DNA of 64,000 nucleotides from Tolypothrix brevis GSE-NOS-MK-07-07A (GCA_019358985.1 JAHHIJ010000008.1:62001-126000); one strand, 5' to 3'; positions 45,702 to 54,892 are shown, numbered from the stretch's first letter. The notes: a model not told the origin generated them from the letters alone. Program-made: numbers and translations.

Positions 45702-45791
45702 AGACATATCCAGAAATTAATTATGCGTTGCCCGAAACCCTTGATTAGACGTAGCATTGCTACGTCTCTACGTATGACTCTGGAGATGTCT
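45702..45791. repeat. MITE-like element, family B
   Basis: Left end AGACATATCCAGA, inner AATTATGCGTTGCCCGAAACCC, palindromic core 45744-45771 (AGCATTGCT centre), right end ACTCTGGAGATGTCTA. Nearly the same as 17279-17369. Confidence 0.8.
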
Positions 45792-45883
45792 ATTGATGAT
45801 GTGCGCCATCGCACTGTCAATATTTGCCAAGATTTAGTCTTGTTCTATCTTAGAACTATGTCACGAAAAAATTAGCGTTTACT

Positions 45884-47950
45884 ATGACCAGCGAAAAACA
45901 CTCTCCTTACCCATCCAGCCCAAAGAGCGATCGCATTGATGACTACTACGGTACTATAGTTGCAGACCCTTATCGCTCCTTAGAAGACCCGGATTCAGAA
46001 GAAACCAAAGCTTGGGTTGAGGCACAAAATAAAGTTACCTTTGGCTACCTGAACGAAATTCCCGCTAGAGAAAAAGTCAAACAGCGCCTCACCAAATTGT
46101 GGGATTATGAAAAATATAGTATCCCTTTTCAAGAAGGCGAAAATTACTTTTATTTCAAAAACGACGGACTGCAAAACCAAAGCGTCCTCTACACTCTCAA
46201 AAGTCTCGATGGTGAACCTAAAGTTTTACTCGATCCCAACAAACTTTCAGAAGATGGTACTGTTGCGCTTTCCGGTTTATCTATCAGTAAAAACGGTAAA
46301 CTTTTAGCATACGGTTTATCCTCATCTGGTTCTGACTGGCAAGAATGGAAAGTCCGAGATGTAGAAACAACTGAAGATTTACCAGACCATTTAAAGTGGA
46401 TTAAATTCTCTCGCGCATCGTGGACAAAGGATAATCAAGGCTTTTTCTACAGTCGCTACGATGAACCAAATGAAAAAACCAAATTAGAAGATGTCAACTA
46501 TTATCAAAAGCTTTTTTACCACAAATTGGGTACATCCCAAACAGAAGATACGTTAATTTACCAACGTCCAGACCAAAAAGAATGGGGATTTAGCGGTGGT
46601 GTCACAGAAGATGGACATTATTTAGTAATTTCCGTTTCGTTAGGTACTGACTCGAAAAATCTGTTTTTCTACAAAGATTTGACTAACCAAAATGCTGAAG
46701 TAGTCGAACTAATTAAGGAATTTGAAGCAGATTATAGCTTTATCGATAATGATGATAGCGTCTTTTATTTTCGTACAGATTTAGATGCACCCCGCGCTAG
46801 AGTTATTGCCATTGATAGTAAAAATCCTGAGAAATCAGCGTGGCAAGAAATTATTCCCGAAGCGGTGGAAACTTTGGAAAGTGTCGGCATCCTCAACAAT
46901 CAGTTTGTTGCTGATTATCTCAAAGATGCTCACAGCCAAGTTAAAATTTTTGACCTCAATGGTAGCTTTGTCAGAGAGGTAGAATTACCCGGACTTGGTT
47001 CAGTGGGAGGCTTTAACGGCAAACGTCATGATACGGAAACTTTTTATAGTTTCACTAGCTTTACCACACCGCCAACAATTTATCGCTACGACATAGTAAG
47101 CGGAAAAAGTCAAGTTTTCCGACAGCCAAAGGTAGATTTTAATCCTGCTGATTATGAGACTAAACAAGTTTTCTATCGCAGCAAAGATAATACCCAAGTG
47201 CCGATGTTTATCACCTATAAAAAGGGGATTAAACTTGATGGAAATAATCCCACATATTTGTATGCTTATGGTGGATTTAACATCTCTATAACTCCGAGTT
47301 TTTCTGTCAGTTCGTTAGTATGGCTAGAAATGGGTGGTGTCTATGCTGTGCCAAATTTACGCGGTGGTGGTGAATATGGGGAAGAATGGCATCAAGCGGG
47401 AATGAAGCTAAAAAAGCAGAATGTTTTTGATGACTTTATTGCTGCTGCCGAGTGGTTGATTGGTAATGGGTATACCAAAAGTGATAAGCTAGCGATCGCA
47501 GGTGGTAGTAATGGTGGATTATTAGTTGGTGCTTGCATGACTCAGCGTCCCGATTTGTTTGGTGCAGCTTTGCCAGCAGTCGGGGTCATGGATATGTTGC
47601 GCTTTCATAAGTTTACCATCGGCTGGGCGTGGGTTCCTGAATATGGTTCGCCGGATAATTTAGAGGAGTTCAAAGCGCTTTATGCTTATTCCCCACTGCA
47701 TAACCTCAAACCCGGTACAGCTTACCCAGCTACGATGATTACCACAGCCGACCATGACGATCGCGTTGTCCCTGCTCATAGTTTCAAATTTGCCGCCGCT
47801 TTGCAAGCTGCACACACAGGTGAGAATCCTGTTTTAATTAGAATTGAGACGAAAGCGGGACATGGTGCAGGTAAACCTACGGCTAAAATTATCGAAGAAG
47901 CAGCAGATAAATGGGCTTTCTTGGTGCGTAGTTTGGATATGAAAGTTTAG
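45884..47950 (+). CDS. Prolyl oligopeptidase (S9A)
   Basis: 688 residues, full family length. The N-terminal seven-bladed propeller domain (DPYRSLEDPDSEETKAWVEAQN onward) is followed by the alpha/beta hydrolase domain with Ser in GGSNGG, Asp in DHDDRV and His in AGHGAG. It cleaves short peptides after proline. There is no signal peptide, so it is cytosolic. The gene stands alone between repeats. Confidence 0.93.
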   Translation: MTSEKHSPYPSSPKSDRIDDYYGTIVADPYRSLEDPDSEETKAWVEAQNKVTFGYLNEIPAREKVKQRLTKLWDYEKYSIPFQEGENYFYFKNDGLQNQSVLYTLKSLDGEPKVLLDPNKLSEDGTVALSGLSISKNGKLLAYGLSSSGSDWQEWKVRDVETTEDLPDHLKWIKFSRASWTKDNQGFFYSRYDEPNEKTKLEDVNYYQKLFYHKLGTSQTEDTLIYQRPDQKEWGFSGGVTEDGHYLVISVSLGTDSKNLFFYKDLTNQNAEVVELIKEFEADYSFIDNDDSVFYFRTDLDAPRARVIAIDSKNPEKSAWQEIIPEAVETLESVGILNNQFVADYLKDAHSQVKIFDLNGSFVREVELPGLGSVGGFNGKRHDTETFYSFTSFTTPPTIYRYDIVSGKSQVFRQPKVDFNPADYETKQVFYRSKDNTQVPMFITYKKGIKLDGNNPTYLYAYGGFNISITPSFSVSSLVWLEMGGVYAVPNLRGGGEYGEEWHQAGMKLKKQNVFDDFIAAAEWLIGNGYTKSDKLAIAGGSNGGLLVGACMTQRPDLFGAALPAVGVMDMLRFHKFTIGWAWVPEYGSPDNLEEFKALYAYSPLHNLKPGTAYPATMITTADHDDRVVPAHSFKFAAALQAAHTGENPVLIRIETKAGHGAGKPTAKIIEEAADKWAFLVRSLDMKV

Positions 47951-47968
47951 TTGCTTAATTGAGGTATC

Positions 47969-48103
47969 AGGACTTACGCACGAACTACATATTTCCGTCA
48001 TTGCGACGCAAGGAAGCAATCTCAAAGTCTTGTTTTCTGGTAACGAGTGCGTAAGTCCTAGGTATGAATCTGGATGTAGAGACGTAGCAGTGCTACGTCT
48101 CTA
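47969..48103. repeat. 92 bp REP-like element (copy 2) plus palindromic core
   Basis: 47969-48059 is bounded by AGGACTTACGCAC and GTGCGTAAGTCCT and matches 8686-8777 almost throughout. The core palindrome (GCAGTGC centre) follows at 48075-48103 and ends two bases before an ATG that is in frame with the methyltransferase. Confidence 0.8.
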
Positions 48104-48147
48104 CAATGGTTTTGGATAATGCATATTTACAGACTAAATACTTTAAT

Positions 48148-49221
48148 ATGAAACTTGATTGCGAACCTTATTACAAAACAAAATTTGGTGCTGCTTATTT
48201 GGGAAACAGCCTGGAATTAATGGCAAATATCAGTAGCGAAAGTATCGACCTGATTTGCACGTCTCCACCATTTGCACTAGTTCGGAAAAAAGAATATGGA
48301 AACGTTGATGCCGACGAATATGTAGAATGGTTTAAAGATTATGCTGCACAATTTCACCGTATTCTTAAACCAACAGGTTCACTGGTTATTGATATTGGTG
48401 GCAGCTGGATTAAAGGAATGCCAGTTCGTTCTCTTTACCACTTTGAATTAGTTGTTGCTCTGTGCAAACCGAAAGAAAAAGGTGGACTTGGATTTTATCT
48501 TGCACAAGAATTATATTGGTATAATCCAGCTAAACTTCCTACTCCCGCTGAATGGGTAACAGTTCGCAGGGAAAGAGTTAAAGATTCGGTAAATACAATT
48601 TGGTGGCTGTCAAAAGAACCGCATCCGAAAGCTAACAATAGAAGAGTTTTAAAGCCTTATAGCGATGCGATGAAAAACCTAATTAAGAATGGATATAAAC
48701 CCAAACTCAGACCATCAGGTCATGATATTTCCAATAAATTTGGAAACGATAGAGGAGGAGCTATTCCCCCGAATATTATTGATGGACGTTGCAGTGCAGA
48801 TAAAGAAGAAATAGGGCAACCAGTTCTTTTACAAGAAGATTTAGTGCAGCCTGTAAATCTAATTTCTGCCTCAAATACTGCTTCCAACGATTATTATCAA
48901 CGACGTTGCAAAGAAGAAGGTTTTAAGCCACATCCGGCAAGATTTCCTCAAGCTTTACCTGAGTTTGTCATCAACCTTTGTACAGAACCAGGGGATATTG
49001 TTTTAGAACCTTTCGCTGGTTCTAACATGACAGGTAGGGTTGCAGAAACCTTACAAAGACGCTGGTTAGCTTTTGAAATTGATGAAGACTATATCATAAG
49101 CTCAAAATTGAGATTTGAAGAAAATGCTCCTTTGGTTGTTGAACCTCCAGCAGATTTACCACCAATAGCATCAGAAAATGCTGATAAAAACAATCAAGCT
49201 GTACAGTTAGGACTGTTTTGA
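48148..49221 (+). CDS. Site-specific DNA methyltransferase (N4-cytosine/N6-adenine type)
   Basis: 357 residues from the ATG at 48148; the in-frame ATG at 48106 lies at the edge of a repeat and is less likely. Order of motifs: catalytic SPPF (39-42, TSPPFALV) early and the SAM-binding EPFAGSNMTG late, i.e. a beta-class enzyme. SPPF favours N4-cytosine modification, though N6-adenine cannot be excluded. The target-recognition region lies between. The adjacent endonuclease-like gene 44 bp downstream suggests a type II restriction-modification pair. Confidence 0.87.
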   Translation: MKLDCEPYYKTKFGAAYLGNSLELMANISSESIDLICTSPPFALVRKKEYGNVDADEYVEWFKDYAAQFHRILKPTGSLVIDIGGSWIKGMPVRSLYHFELVVALCKPKEKGGLGFYLAQELYWYNPAKLPTPAEWVTVRRERVKDSVNTIWWLSKEPHPKANNRRVLKPYSDAMKNLIKNGYKPKLRPSGHDISNKFGNDRGGAIPPNIIDGRCSADKEEIGQPVLLQEDLVQPVNLISASNTASNDYYQRRCKEEGFKPHPARFPQALPEFVINLCTEPGDIVLEPFAGSNMTGRVAETLQRRWLAFEIDEDYIISSKLRFEENAPLVVEPPADLPPIASENADKNNQAVQLGLF

Positions 49222-49265
49222 AGAAGGCTCTCCAGCTAAATCATATTTTTTAAGGAAATTGCAGA

Positions 49266-50744
49266 ATGGAGTCGAAAAAATTAAAAAGGTTTACTTATGG
49301 ACATCAGTTTGAGCCAGCCAAATTCTCTTTAGTTGAAATTCTGGAATTATGTAAACATTGCCAACCAAGTCGGGACACACTGGAAGCCAATATTGCCCAG
49401 CGTTATTTTTCCCAACATTCTAAACGGGCATCATCCAGGCTTGCTTCATCAGACAATATCAGCAAATTGGCAATGAATTGTTTCTTATCACTCAGAGCCT
49501 ATCAGCTGATTGACGACTTGGAACAACTACGCCAATATAAAATCACTCTTCTTGCTGAGGAAATTTTATCTAATGCCAATAATTCCCTTTTTGTAAATCG
49601 ACGGTTTGCGGCTCACATATTAAATAATCTGTCAGGGATGGCTTTATTGAAAGCTATCGACGCAATTAATGCCAGAGGAGAAGAGCCACAGTTGGAGTCG
49701 ATAGCATATGAATTACAGGAAAGGGGATATGCCATATCGCCCAACGCTATTTACACAAGTACTATGAGAAGTTGGTTATCCCAGGCAAATGTTTTTGAAA
49801 GAGAATACGAAATAAACTGGGATGTTGTTTCCGAAATTCTAGGCATCAATAAAGATTTTATCGATGAGCTTTATACTCTGACTCCCGGACAAAAACATTT
49901 TCTGCTGAGTCTGCTTAACCTCGATGTCAAAGAACTTACACCAGCCAATAAAGTTGCCCAACATACCAGGAGTGTTTATAAACTTAGGCTCACAACGAAA
50001 AATTTGGTCAAGGACGTTATTGACCCTCTTACAAATCTCGCTTTGATAGAAACAGAAAAAACCACAGGTGGCAGAGGGGCTAAACCGAATAATGTCAGAT
50101 TAACCAGCAAAGCCCAGTCTGAACTATTAGCACCTCTTCTAAAATCCATTGCTAGTGAAACCCGGCTTTCTGAAATTGAACTCAACCGCACCTTTGATGA
50201 TGTTGTAAATGACTTAAATCATCAAGACAAACATATCAAAGGTAAAGCGTTAGAGCTTCTGGCAATTTGGATGATCCGCCTTACGAGTCTGCGTTTTACA
50301 AAATGGCGTAGCAGAGAGAATGGCAAAGGGGAAGTAGATGTCCTGGCAGCTTCAGACAGGTTTGTTTATAGTCGGTGGCAGATTCAATGCAAAAACACAA
50401 ACAAGGTTGATATTGATGTTTTAGCCAAAGAAATCGGGCTGACATTTGTTACAGGGGCAGACGTGGTAATGGTTGTAACAACTGGTGAGTTTACAAGGGA
50501 TGCTTACCAATATGCATACAGAATGATGGAAGTATCGCGCTACTATATGATTTTGTTACAAAAAGATGATATTGAAGCAATTAAAAGGGATAAGACGAAT
50601 ATTGTTGAAATTTTCGACAGAAAGGCTAGGCGAGTATTTGCAAAGAAAGAACTCGATGTATCTGACGAAGAGTTAAATGAAATTGAACAGGAAGAAGATT
50701 TGATGGCTAGAGTAATCGAGGATGAAGTAGATGATAATAATTAA
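49266..50744 (+). CDS. Restriction-endonuclease-like protein (Mrr-type catalytic domain)
   Basis: 492 residues. The C-terminal domain has the PD-(D/E)XK order E330 (GKALELLAIWM), D358 (GKGEVDVLAAS) and Q374-x-K376 (WQIQCKN), as in Mrr-like nucleases. The N-terminal ~300 residues are helical with a winged-helix-like part near 205-290 (LTPGQKHFLLSLLNLD, GGRGAKPNNVRLTSKAQ), a likely DNA-recognition module. It is preceded by AAGGAAATTGCAG and follows the methyltransferase in the same direction. Probable cognate nuclease of a restriction-modification system; specificity unknown. Confidence 0.75.
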   Translation: MESKKLKRFTYGHQFEPAKFSLVEILELCKHCQPSRDTLEANIAQRYFSQHSKRASSRLASSDNISKLAMNCFLSLRAYQLIDDLEQLRQYKITLLAEEILSNANNSLFVNRRFAAHILNNLSGMALLKAIDAINARGEEPQLESIAYELQERGYAISPNAIYTSTMRSWLSQANVFEREYEINWDVVSEILGINKDFIDELYTLTPGQKHFLLSLLNLDVKELTPANKVAQHTRSVYKLRLTTKNLVKDVIDPLTNLALIETEKTTGGRGAKPNNVRLTSKAQSELLAPLLKSIASETRLSEIELNRTFDDVVNDLNHQDKHIKGKALELLAIWMIRLTSLRFTKWRSRENGKGEVDVLAASDRFVYSRWQIQCKNTNKVDIDVLAKEIGLTFVTGADVVMVVTTGEFTRDAYQYAYRMMEVSRYYMILLQKDDIEAIKRDKTNIVEIFDRKARRVFAKKELDVSDEELNEIEQEEDLMARVIEDEVDDNN

Positions 50745-50890
50745 AATATTTACATAACAAATAAAATGTATAAACTAAAAATTTTGCGTTTGTATATCTC
50801 CCCTAATTATATTTTTAATTGGTGTAAAAAAGCAGCTTATACAAAAGATTCGCTGCTTTCGTTGATAGTTGCCTAGTTTGGAAAAAAATT

Positions 50891-51304
50891 TCAATCCTCC
50901 ATCTGTCCTCTTATGGACTTAAGCTGTCCTCGCTTAGTTTTGCTATCGAGACGTTTTCTCGCAGAACTGCGAGTTGGTTTGGTTGGTTTGCGTTTTCGGG
51001 GTAACACTGCGACGCTTTTAATGAGTTCTTGAAGTCGTTTTAAAGCCTCTTCTTTGTTCTTCTCTTGGGTTCGGTGTTCTTGGGCTTTGATAACAACAAC
51101 TCCCTCCTGAGTGATGCGTCTATCGCTCAGTTTCAAAAGTTGTTCTTTATAAAAATCGGGTAGGGATGAAGCACCAATATTGAAGCGCAAATGTATCGCA
51201 GTGGAGACTTTGTTGACATTTTGACCACCTGCTCCTTGGGAACGAATAGCACTAAGCTCGATATCACTATCAGGGATGATTACTTGGCTGGAAATTTGCA
51301 GCAT
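50891..51304 (-). CDS. arfB: Alternative ribosome-rescue hydrolase ArfB
   Basis: 137 residues. Class I release-factor-like catalytic domain with GGQ at 26-28 (RSQGAGGQNVNKVSTAIHLRF) and a basic C-terminal tail (RKRKPTKPTRSSARKRLDSKTKRGQLKSI, broken here by position) that enters the empty mRNA channel of stalled ribosomes. It releases peptides from non-stop ribosomes. Length and tail match YaeJ/ArfB rather than RF1/RF2. Confidence 0.93.
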   Translation of the reverse strand: MLQISSQVIIPDSDIELSAIRSQGAGGQNVNKVSTAIHLRFNIGASSLPDFYKEQLLKLSDRRITQEGVVVIKAQEHRTQEKNKEEALKRLQELIKSVAVLPRKRKPTKPTRSSARKRLDSKTKRGQLKSIRGQMED

Positions 51305-51520
51305 TGTTTATATTTTACATTTTTAACGCAAAGGAGCGCGGAGGTAAGCGCAGAGTGACGCAGAGTTTTTTTCTCTAGGATTCGCTGACGAATTTTAGTT
51401 TCTTGGCTTTAACAAGCAAGTCAGCCGGAAAACGGATTGTTACGGCTTCGCGTTCCATCGGCATATTTACAACCAAATAGTGATATCATTTATTGTAACT
51501 GCTATTTGATTTACTACTTT

Positions 51521-51661
51521 ATATCATGTCCGACAAATCACATATACTGTAAAGACGTTCCGCTACTGTAAAGACGTTCCGCTACTGTAAAGACGTTCCG
51601 GCGGAACGTCTCTACGACGATTAGTATGTTTTTATTAATGTTAATTAAACGGACATGATAT
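51521..51661. repeat. MITE-like element, family A, with internal triplication
   Basis: Perfect 12 bp ends ATATCATGTCCG / CGGACATGATAT. Inside, the sequence ACTGTAAAGACGTTCCGCT is repeated with a 19 bp period (units near 51546, 51565, 51584), the last joined to a complete palindromic core ending near 51615, then TTTTTATTAATGTTAATTAAA. No gene in the rest of 51305-51723. Confidence 0.85.
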
Positions 51662-51723
51662 TATTAGCGATCGCATAAATGCATTTAGATAATTCCCTAT
51701 ACAAAACAAATAAATAGGAGTGG

Positions 51724-52161
51724 ATGAGCGTGAATGCATCTGAACAGGCAACAAACGTTGAACTTGCTAGCAACATTGCGACGGTAGTTAACTTGTTCAA
51801 ATTTGAGTTTCCTGATGCGAAATCGGATCTCAAACCCTGGAAGAATGACCCAGAAACCAGGGAATTAGTCGATCCAGACTCGATAGATATCGGCTTTCAC
51901 TTTCCTGGTATCAGCAAATCTTGGCGCAGTCGCAGTATACTAATTCAAATCCGATTTTATCAAGATCCTATCAATAATTTACGTCGAGCGATCGGTGTGG
52001 AAGTAGCAGGATTTGACCATCGTGGTGAAGTATGGCGACTTTCTACAGTGGATAATTGGAGTTGTGTTGGTACATCTGAACCTTCCCCAGAAATAGAGGA
52101 AAAGCTCAAACAGTTTTGCCGACACATTTTAGAAGTCTTCAATCAGCAAACTGATAAGTAA
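51724..52161 (+). CDS. Conserved hypothetical protein
   Basis: 145 residues, no recognised domain. Acidic N-terminal helix region, then a mixed alpha/beta part (SILIQIRFYQDPINNLRRAIGVEVAGFDHRGEVWRLSTV) and a C-terminal helix (EEKLKQFCRHILEVF). Soluble, no signal peptide. It is preceded by TAGGAGTGG, a good ribosome-binding site. Flanked on both sides by family A elements, and the right element begins at the last base of its stop codon. Coding character is convincing; function unknown. Confidence 0.65.
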   Translation: MSVNASEQATNVELASNIATVVNLFKFEFPDAKSDLKPWKNDPETRELVDPDSIDIGFHFPGISKSWRSRSILIQIRFYQDPINNLRRAIGVEVAGFDHRGEVWRLSTVDNWSCVGTSEPSPEIEEKLKQFCRHILEVFNQQTDK

Positions 52162-52264
52162 TATCATGTCCGTTTAATTAACACTAATAAAAAAATCCGA
52201 AATCCTAATAGAGACGTAGCACTGCTACGTCTCTACATCATATTTAATCTACCGGACATGATAT
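52161..52264. repeat. MITE-like element, family A
   Basis: 104 bp with perfect 12 bp ends ATATCATGTCCG / CGGACATGATAT, inner flank TTTAATTAACACTAATAAAAA and palindromic core 52208-52236 (GCACTGC centre). It overlaps the stop of the preceding gene by one base. A small hairpin CGTAGTGAGCGGTTCACCGCTCA follows at 52270-52291. Confidence 0.85.
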
Positions 52265-52310
52265 AAGTTCGTAGTGAGCGGTTCACCGCTCATAAAGTAA
52301 TAATCAGTAA

Positions 52311-52715
52311 CTATTTTTGACAGCTACCATCAGCACAATATGCTGATTGATAGGTGCTAGAACGCTTCCCAAATAAAGTATAGCGGTTATCGCGGATTTG
52401 TTCGTAAAAGCGATCGCCTACCCATTTTACTCCCGGTAATGCCCGATAAGCATCCACAAATACGCTACCCAGAGGCAATAATCGTCCAATTTCTTCTGCT
52501 GCTGCGCTTCCTTGCCAGCGTTTTTGTGGTGCGTTTCCATCAATCAAAATCATTCCCTGTTCGCAATCAATAGCTGTGATTCCCCACTTTTGAAGTGTTT
52601 GCTCATCTTGCATGGAGATATAGCGAAACAGCTTTCCTTGATCTAAAGTTTCTAACAGTTGCACTAAAGTAACGCAAAGATTGCAATTACCGTCGTAGAT
52701 AACATAATAATTCAT
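52311..52715 (-). CDS. DCC-family thiol-disulfide oxidoreductase
   Basis: 134 residues with the family signature YDGNCNLC (C11, C14) at the start of a thioredoxin-like fold, followed by GMILIDG and GSAAAEEIGRLLPL. The family (YuxK/DUF393) is thought to catalyse thiol exchange, but substrates are unknown. Cytosolic. Single gene between repeats. Confidence 0.88.
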   Translation of the reverse strand: MNYYVIYDGNCNLCVTLVQLLETLDQGKLFRYISMQDEQTLQKWGITAIDCEQGMILIDGNAPQKRWQGSAAAEEIGRLLPLGSVFVDAYRALPGVKWVGDRFYEQIRDNRYTLFGKRSSTYQSAYCADGSCQK

Positions 52716-52858
52716 AGAGGTGCGCTAATTGCCGGTTTCCAAATTATCAATTAAACTAATAATAATTTATAAACCGATTAATTCCATCTATCCGTAGGGA
52801 GTTTCCCGCCTTAACTAGTATCTGTAGACTAATAGTCTGACAAGTCAACTTTGCCTAG

Positions 52859-52906
52859 TTGGTAGTAAGGACTTAAGTCCTTAAAAAGCCACAAATCGCT
52901 TACTAC
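52859..52906. repeat. Small palindromic repeat with GTAGTAAG ends
   Basis: GTAGTAAGGACTTAAGTCCTTA plus ATCGCTTACTAC: an inner stem GGACTTAAGTCC and outer GTAGTAAG/CTTACTAC. Relatives lie at 61453-61480 and 61534-61559. It occupies the 270 bp gap before the pirin gene. Confidence 0.6.
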
Positions 52907-52985
52907 GAAAGAAAGCAAAGTTCCATTGGTAAAGCGCTAGTTTCATCGACTTGAGATAAATAACCATTACAAACGAGGTTGATAT

Positions 52986-53702
52986 ATGTCTCAAAATACT
53001 GTTACTCATCTAGTTCATGATAGGAACGCACGCGGTCACACTAAAATTGGTTGGTTGGATAGTTACCATACATTTTCTTTTGGGAATTTTTCCGATCCAA
53101 ATCGCATGGGATTTCGCACTCTGCGGGTAATCAATGACGATCGCATTGTCCCTGGTGCGGGTTTTGGTACTCACGGTCATCGGGATATGGAAATTCTCAC
53201 ATATGTCCTAGAAGGTGCGCTAGAGCATAAAGATAGCTTGGGTACCGGTTCGGTGATTCTTCCTGGTGAAGCGCAAGTCATGAGTGCTGGTACTGGTATA
53301 ACTCACAGCGAATACAATCACTCACAAACTGAGCCAGTACACCTTCTGCAAATCTGGATTCTTCCCGATAAACAAGGCTTAAAACCAAGGTATGAACAAA
53401 AAGCTTTTTCTATCGAAGAAAAGCGGGGAAAACTACGCTTAATTGCTGCCAAAGATGGACGCGATGGTGCTGTGACAATTCATCAAGATGTGAATTTGTA
53501 CACATCTGTTTTAGAACCCGGTAATGTGGTAAATTATCACGTTCAGCCACATCGTTATGCTTGGTTACAAATAGCCCAAGGCATAGCAACCTTGAATGGT
53601 GAAGAACTTAGATCCGGCGATGGTGTCCAAATTAGCGTTGAAGAACAACTGGAAATCAGCACTCAAGTAGGTGCAGAAATCTTGCTGTTTGATTTGGGTT
53701 AA
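52986..53702 (+). CDS. Pirin-family protein
   Basis: 238 residues, bicupin. Pirin motifs: [26 protein letters not shown] gives the metal-binding His/Glu set (H-x-H and E), then [12 protein letters not shown] and HLLQIWILP. Similar to YhhW, which has quercetin dioxygenase activity; other pirins regulate transcription or metabolism. Role here unknown. A clear GAGG lies upstream of the ATG. Confidence 0.92.
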   Translation: MSQNTVTHLVHDRNARGHTKIGWLDSYHTFSFGNFSDPNRMGFRTLRVINDDRIVPGAGFGTHGHRDMEILTYVLEGALEHKDSLGTGSVILPGEAQVMSAGTGITHSEYNHSQTEPVHLLQIWILPDKQGLKPRYEQKAFSIEEKRGKLRLIAAKDGRDGAVTIHQDVNLYTSVLEPGNVVNYHVQPHRYAWLQIAQGIATLNGEELRSGDGVQISVEEQLEISTQVGAEILLFDLG

Positions 53703-53720
53703 TGTCAAAATTGCGATAAA

Positions 53721-53767
53721 GGGGAAAAGGAAGAAACATTTTTATTTTTCCTGCCCCTTTTCCCAAT
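53721..53767 (+). terminator. Terminator-like hairpin after pirin gene
   Basis: GGGGAAAAGG..AAGAAA pairs with TTTTTCC..CCCCTTTTCCC and is followed by AATTTTT, 20 bp after the stop. Confidence 0.5.
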
Positions 53768-53900
53768 TTTTGAAATAAGTACATTAGACAAAATTGCAAA
53801 AGTCTGTTTTATCAGCGTTCATCTGCGTAGCCTTCGGCAAGCCGCTTCGCGTCTACATCTGCGGTTAATTATTTATTTTTGGTAATGAACGCAAGAAGTA

Positions 53901-53935
53901 TATTGTCGGACAGGTATCTTACCTGCCCGACAATA
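53901..53935. terminator. Hairpin TATTGTCGG-CAGGT / ACCTG-CCGACAATA
   Basis: A strong near-perfect stem immediately downstream of the DUF2993 gene (which ends at 53939) in the convergent gap. A possible bidirectional terminator or dispersed palindrome. Confidence 0.5.
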
Positions 53936-53938
53936 ATA

Positions 53939-54775
53939 TTAACCAGTACGTGGGATGCGTTCAATCTCAGCATAACCACTAAAAATTAACTGTTTCCCTT
54001 GAGTTTCTAAACGGTTAAGCCGCATTTTTATTCCATCCAAGTCAAAGCGATCTAAATCGACCATATTATCCAAAATATCTGCCAGTGCTACGCTCAAGGT
54101 TCTAGATATTTCCTTTTGCGCTTCTGGTACAGAGTCAAGTTGAATTTGGGGATCTTTAAAAGAAACACGCCGACGCCTTTCAACGGCTATACTTACAGTC
54201 ATATCCAAAGGTATAAGTTCGCGATCGCCTAAATCAGCCTTGGCAAAAATCCGCAGGCGATTTTCTGGCAATAATTCTACCCGAATTTCTGGGAAAGATA
54301 CTGGATTGCCGCCAGATAATTCGGTTAAGGCAGGTACAGTCAGGTTTAACAGCCGTTTTTTAACCAGTTCTGCCTTAAAAGAGTAATTAATCCCTTCTTC
54401 TGATAAAACGACTTTAGCTATAGCTTGAGTCGGTTGCTTGAGAGTTAGTTTCCCAGCCAAAACCGAGCTAAAATCAATGGAAACAGCATCGGTTTCCACT
54501 GAAATTTCGTCTGCGGGGAAATCTTTGCGAATCACTACCCCAATTCCGTTCATTTTAAAGCTATCAATGCTGCCTTGCAACAGTTTGCTGGAGGGATAGC
54601 AGCGCACAAAGACTTCTACTGACTCGCTTTGGGAAAACAGATGGCGAATCGTTTGGCTAGCAACAGTATTGAGCATCCGCTCTCCCCAATCTGTGCCTTT
54701 GGGATCTTTTAAACCAGTAATTCCGCCGAACATGTAGTTTTGGGTCTCTAGAAGTTCTTTATCTTTTTGTAACAA
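53939..54775 (-). CDS. DUF2993 (LmeA-like) protein
   Basis: 278 residues. The body (GERMLNTVASQTIRHLFSQSESVEVFVRCYPSSKLLQGSIDS) and C-terminal half (RRVSFKDPQIQLDS) match DUF2993, a TULIP-like lipid-binding family related to LmeA. No signal peptide is obvious; the N-terminus is MLQKDKELLETQNYMFGG, so it may be cytosolic or peripherally bound. Probably binds or shuttles lipids. Function in cyanobacteria unknown. Confidence 0.82.
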   Translation of the reverse strand: MLQKDKELLETQNYMFGGITGLKDPKGTDWGERMLNTVASQTIRHLFSQSESVEVFVRCYPSSKLLQGSIDSFKMNGIGVVIRKDFPADEISVETDAVSIDFSSVLAGKLTLKQPTQAIAKVVLSEEGINYSFKAELVKKRLLNLTVPALTELSGGNPVSFPEIRVELLPENRLRIFAKADLGDRELIPLDMTVSIAVERRRRVSFKDPQIQLDSVPEAQKEISRTLSVALADILDNMVDLDRFDLDGIKMRLNRLETQGKQLIFSGYAEIERIPRTG

Positions 54776-54892
54776 ATTGTGAAAATTATTGCAACTATTA
54801 CTCTATAGGTTGTGCTGATGATAACGTAGGGGATCGCTAATAATGCAGAATATTTGATCGGACTTACGCTTTTACAACAAAATAAATAACAG

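Noticed and set aside
48106-48147. Upstream start for the DNA methyltransferase (14 extra residues)
   Set aside because: The extra codons begin two bases after a palindromic repeat and look like repeat flank; the conserved protein begins at 48148.
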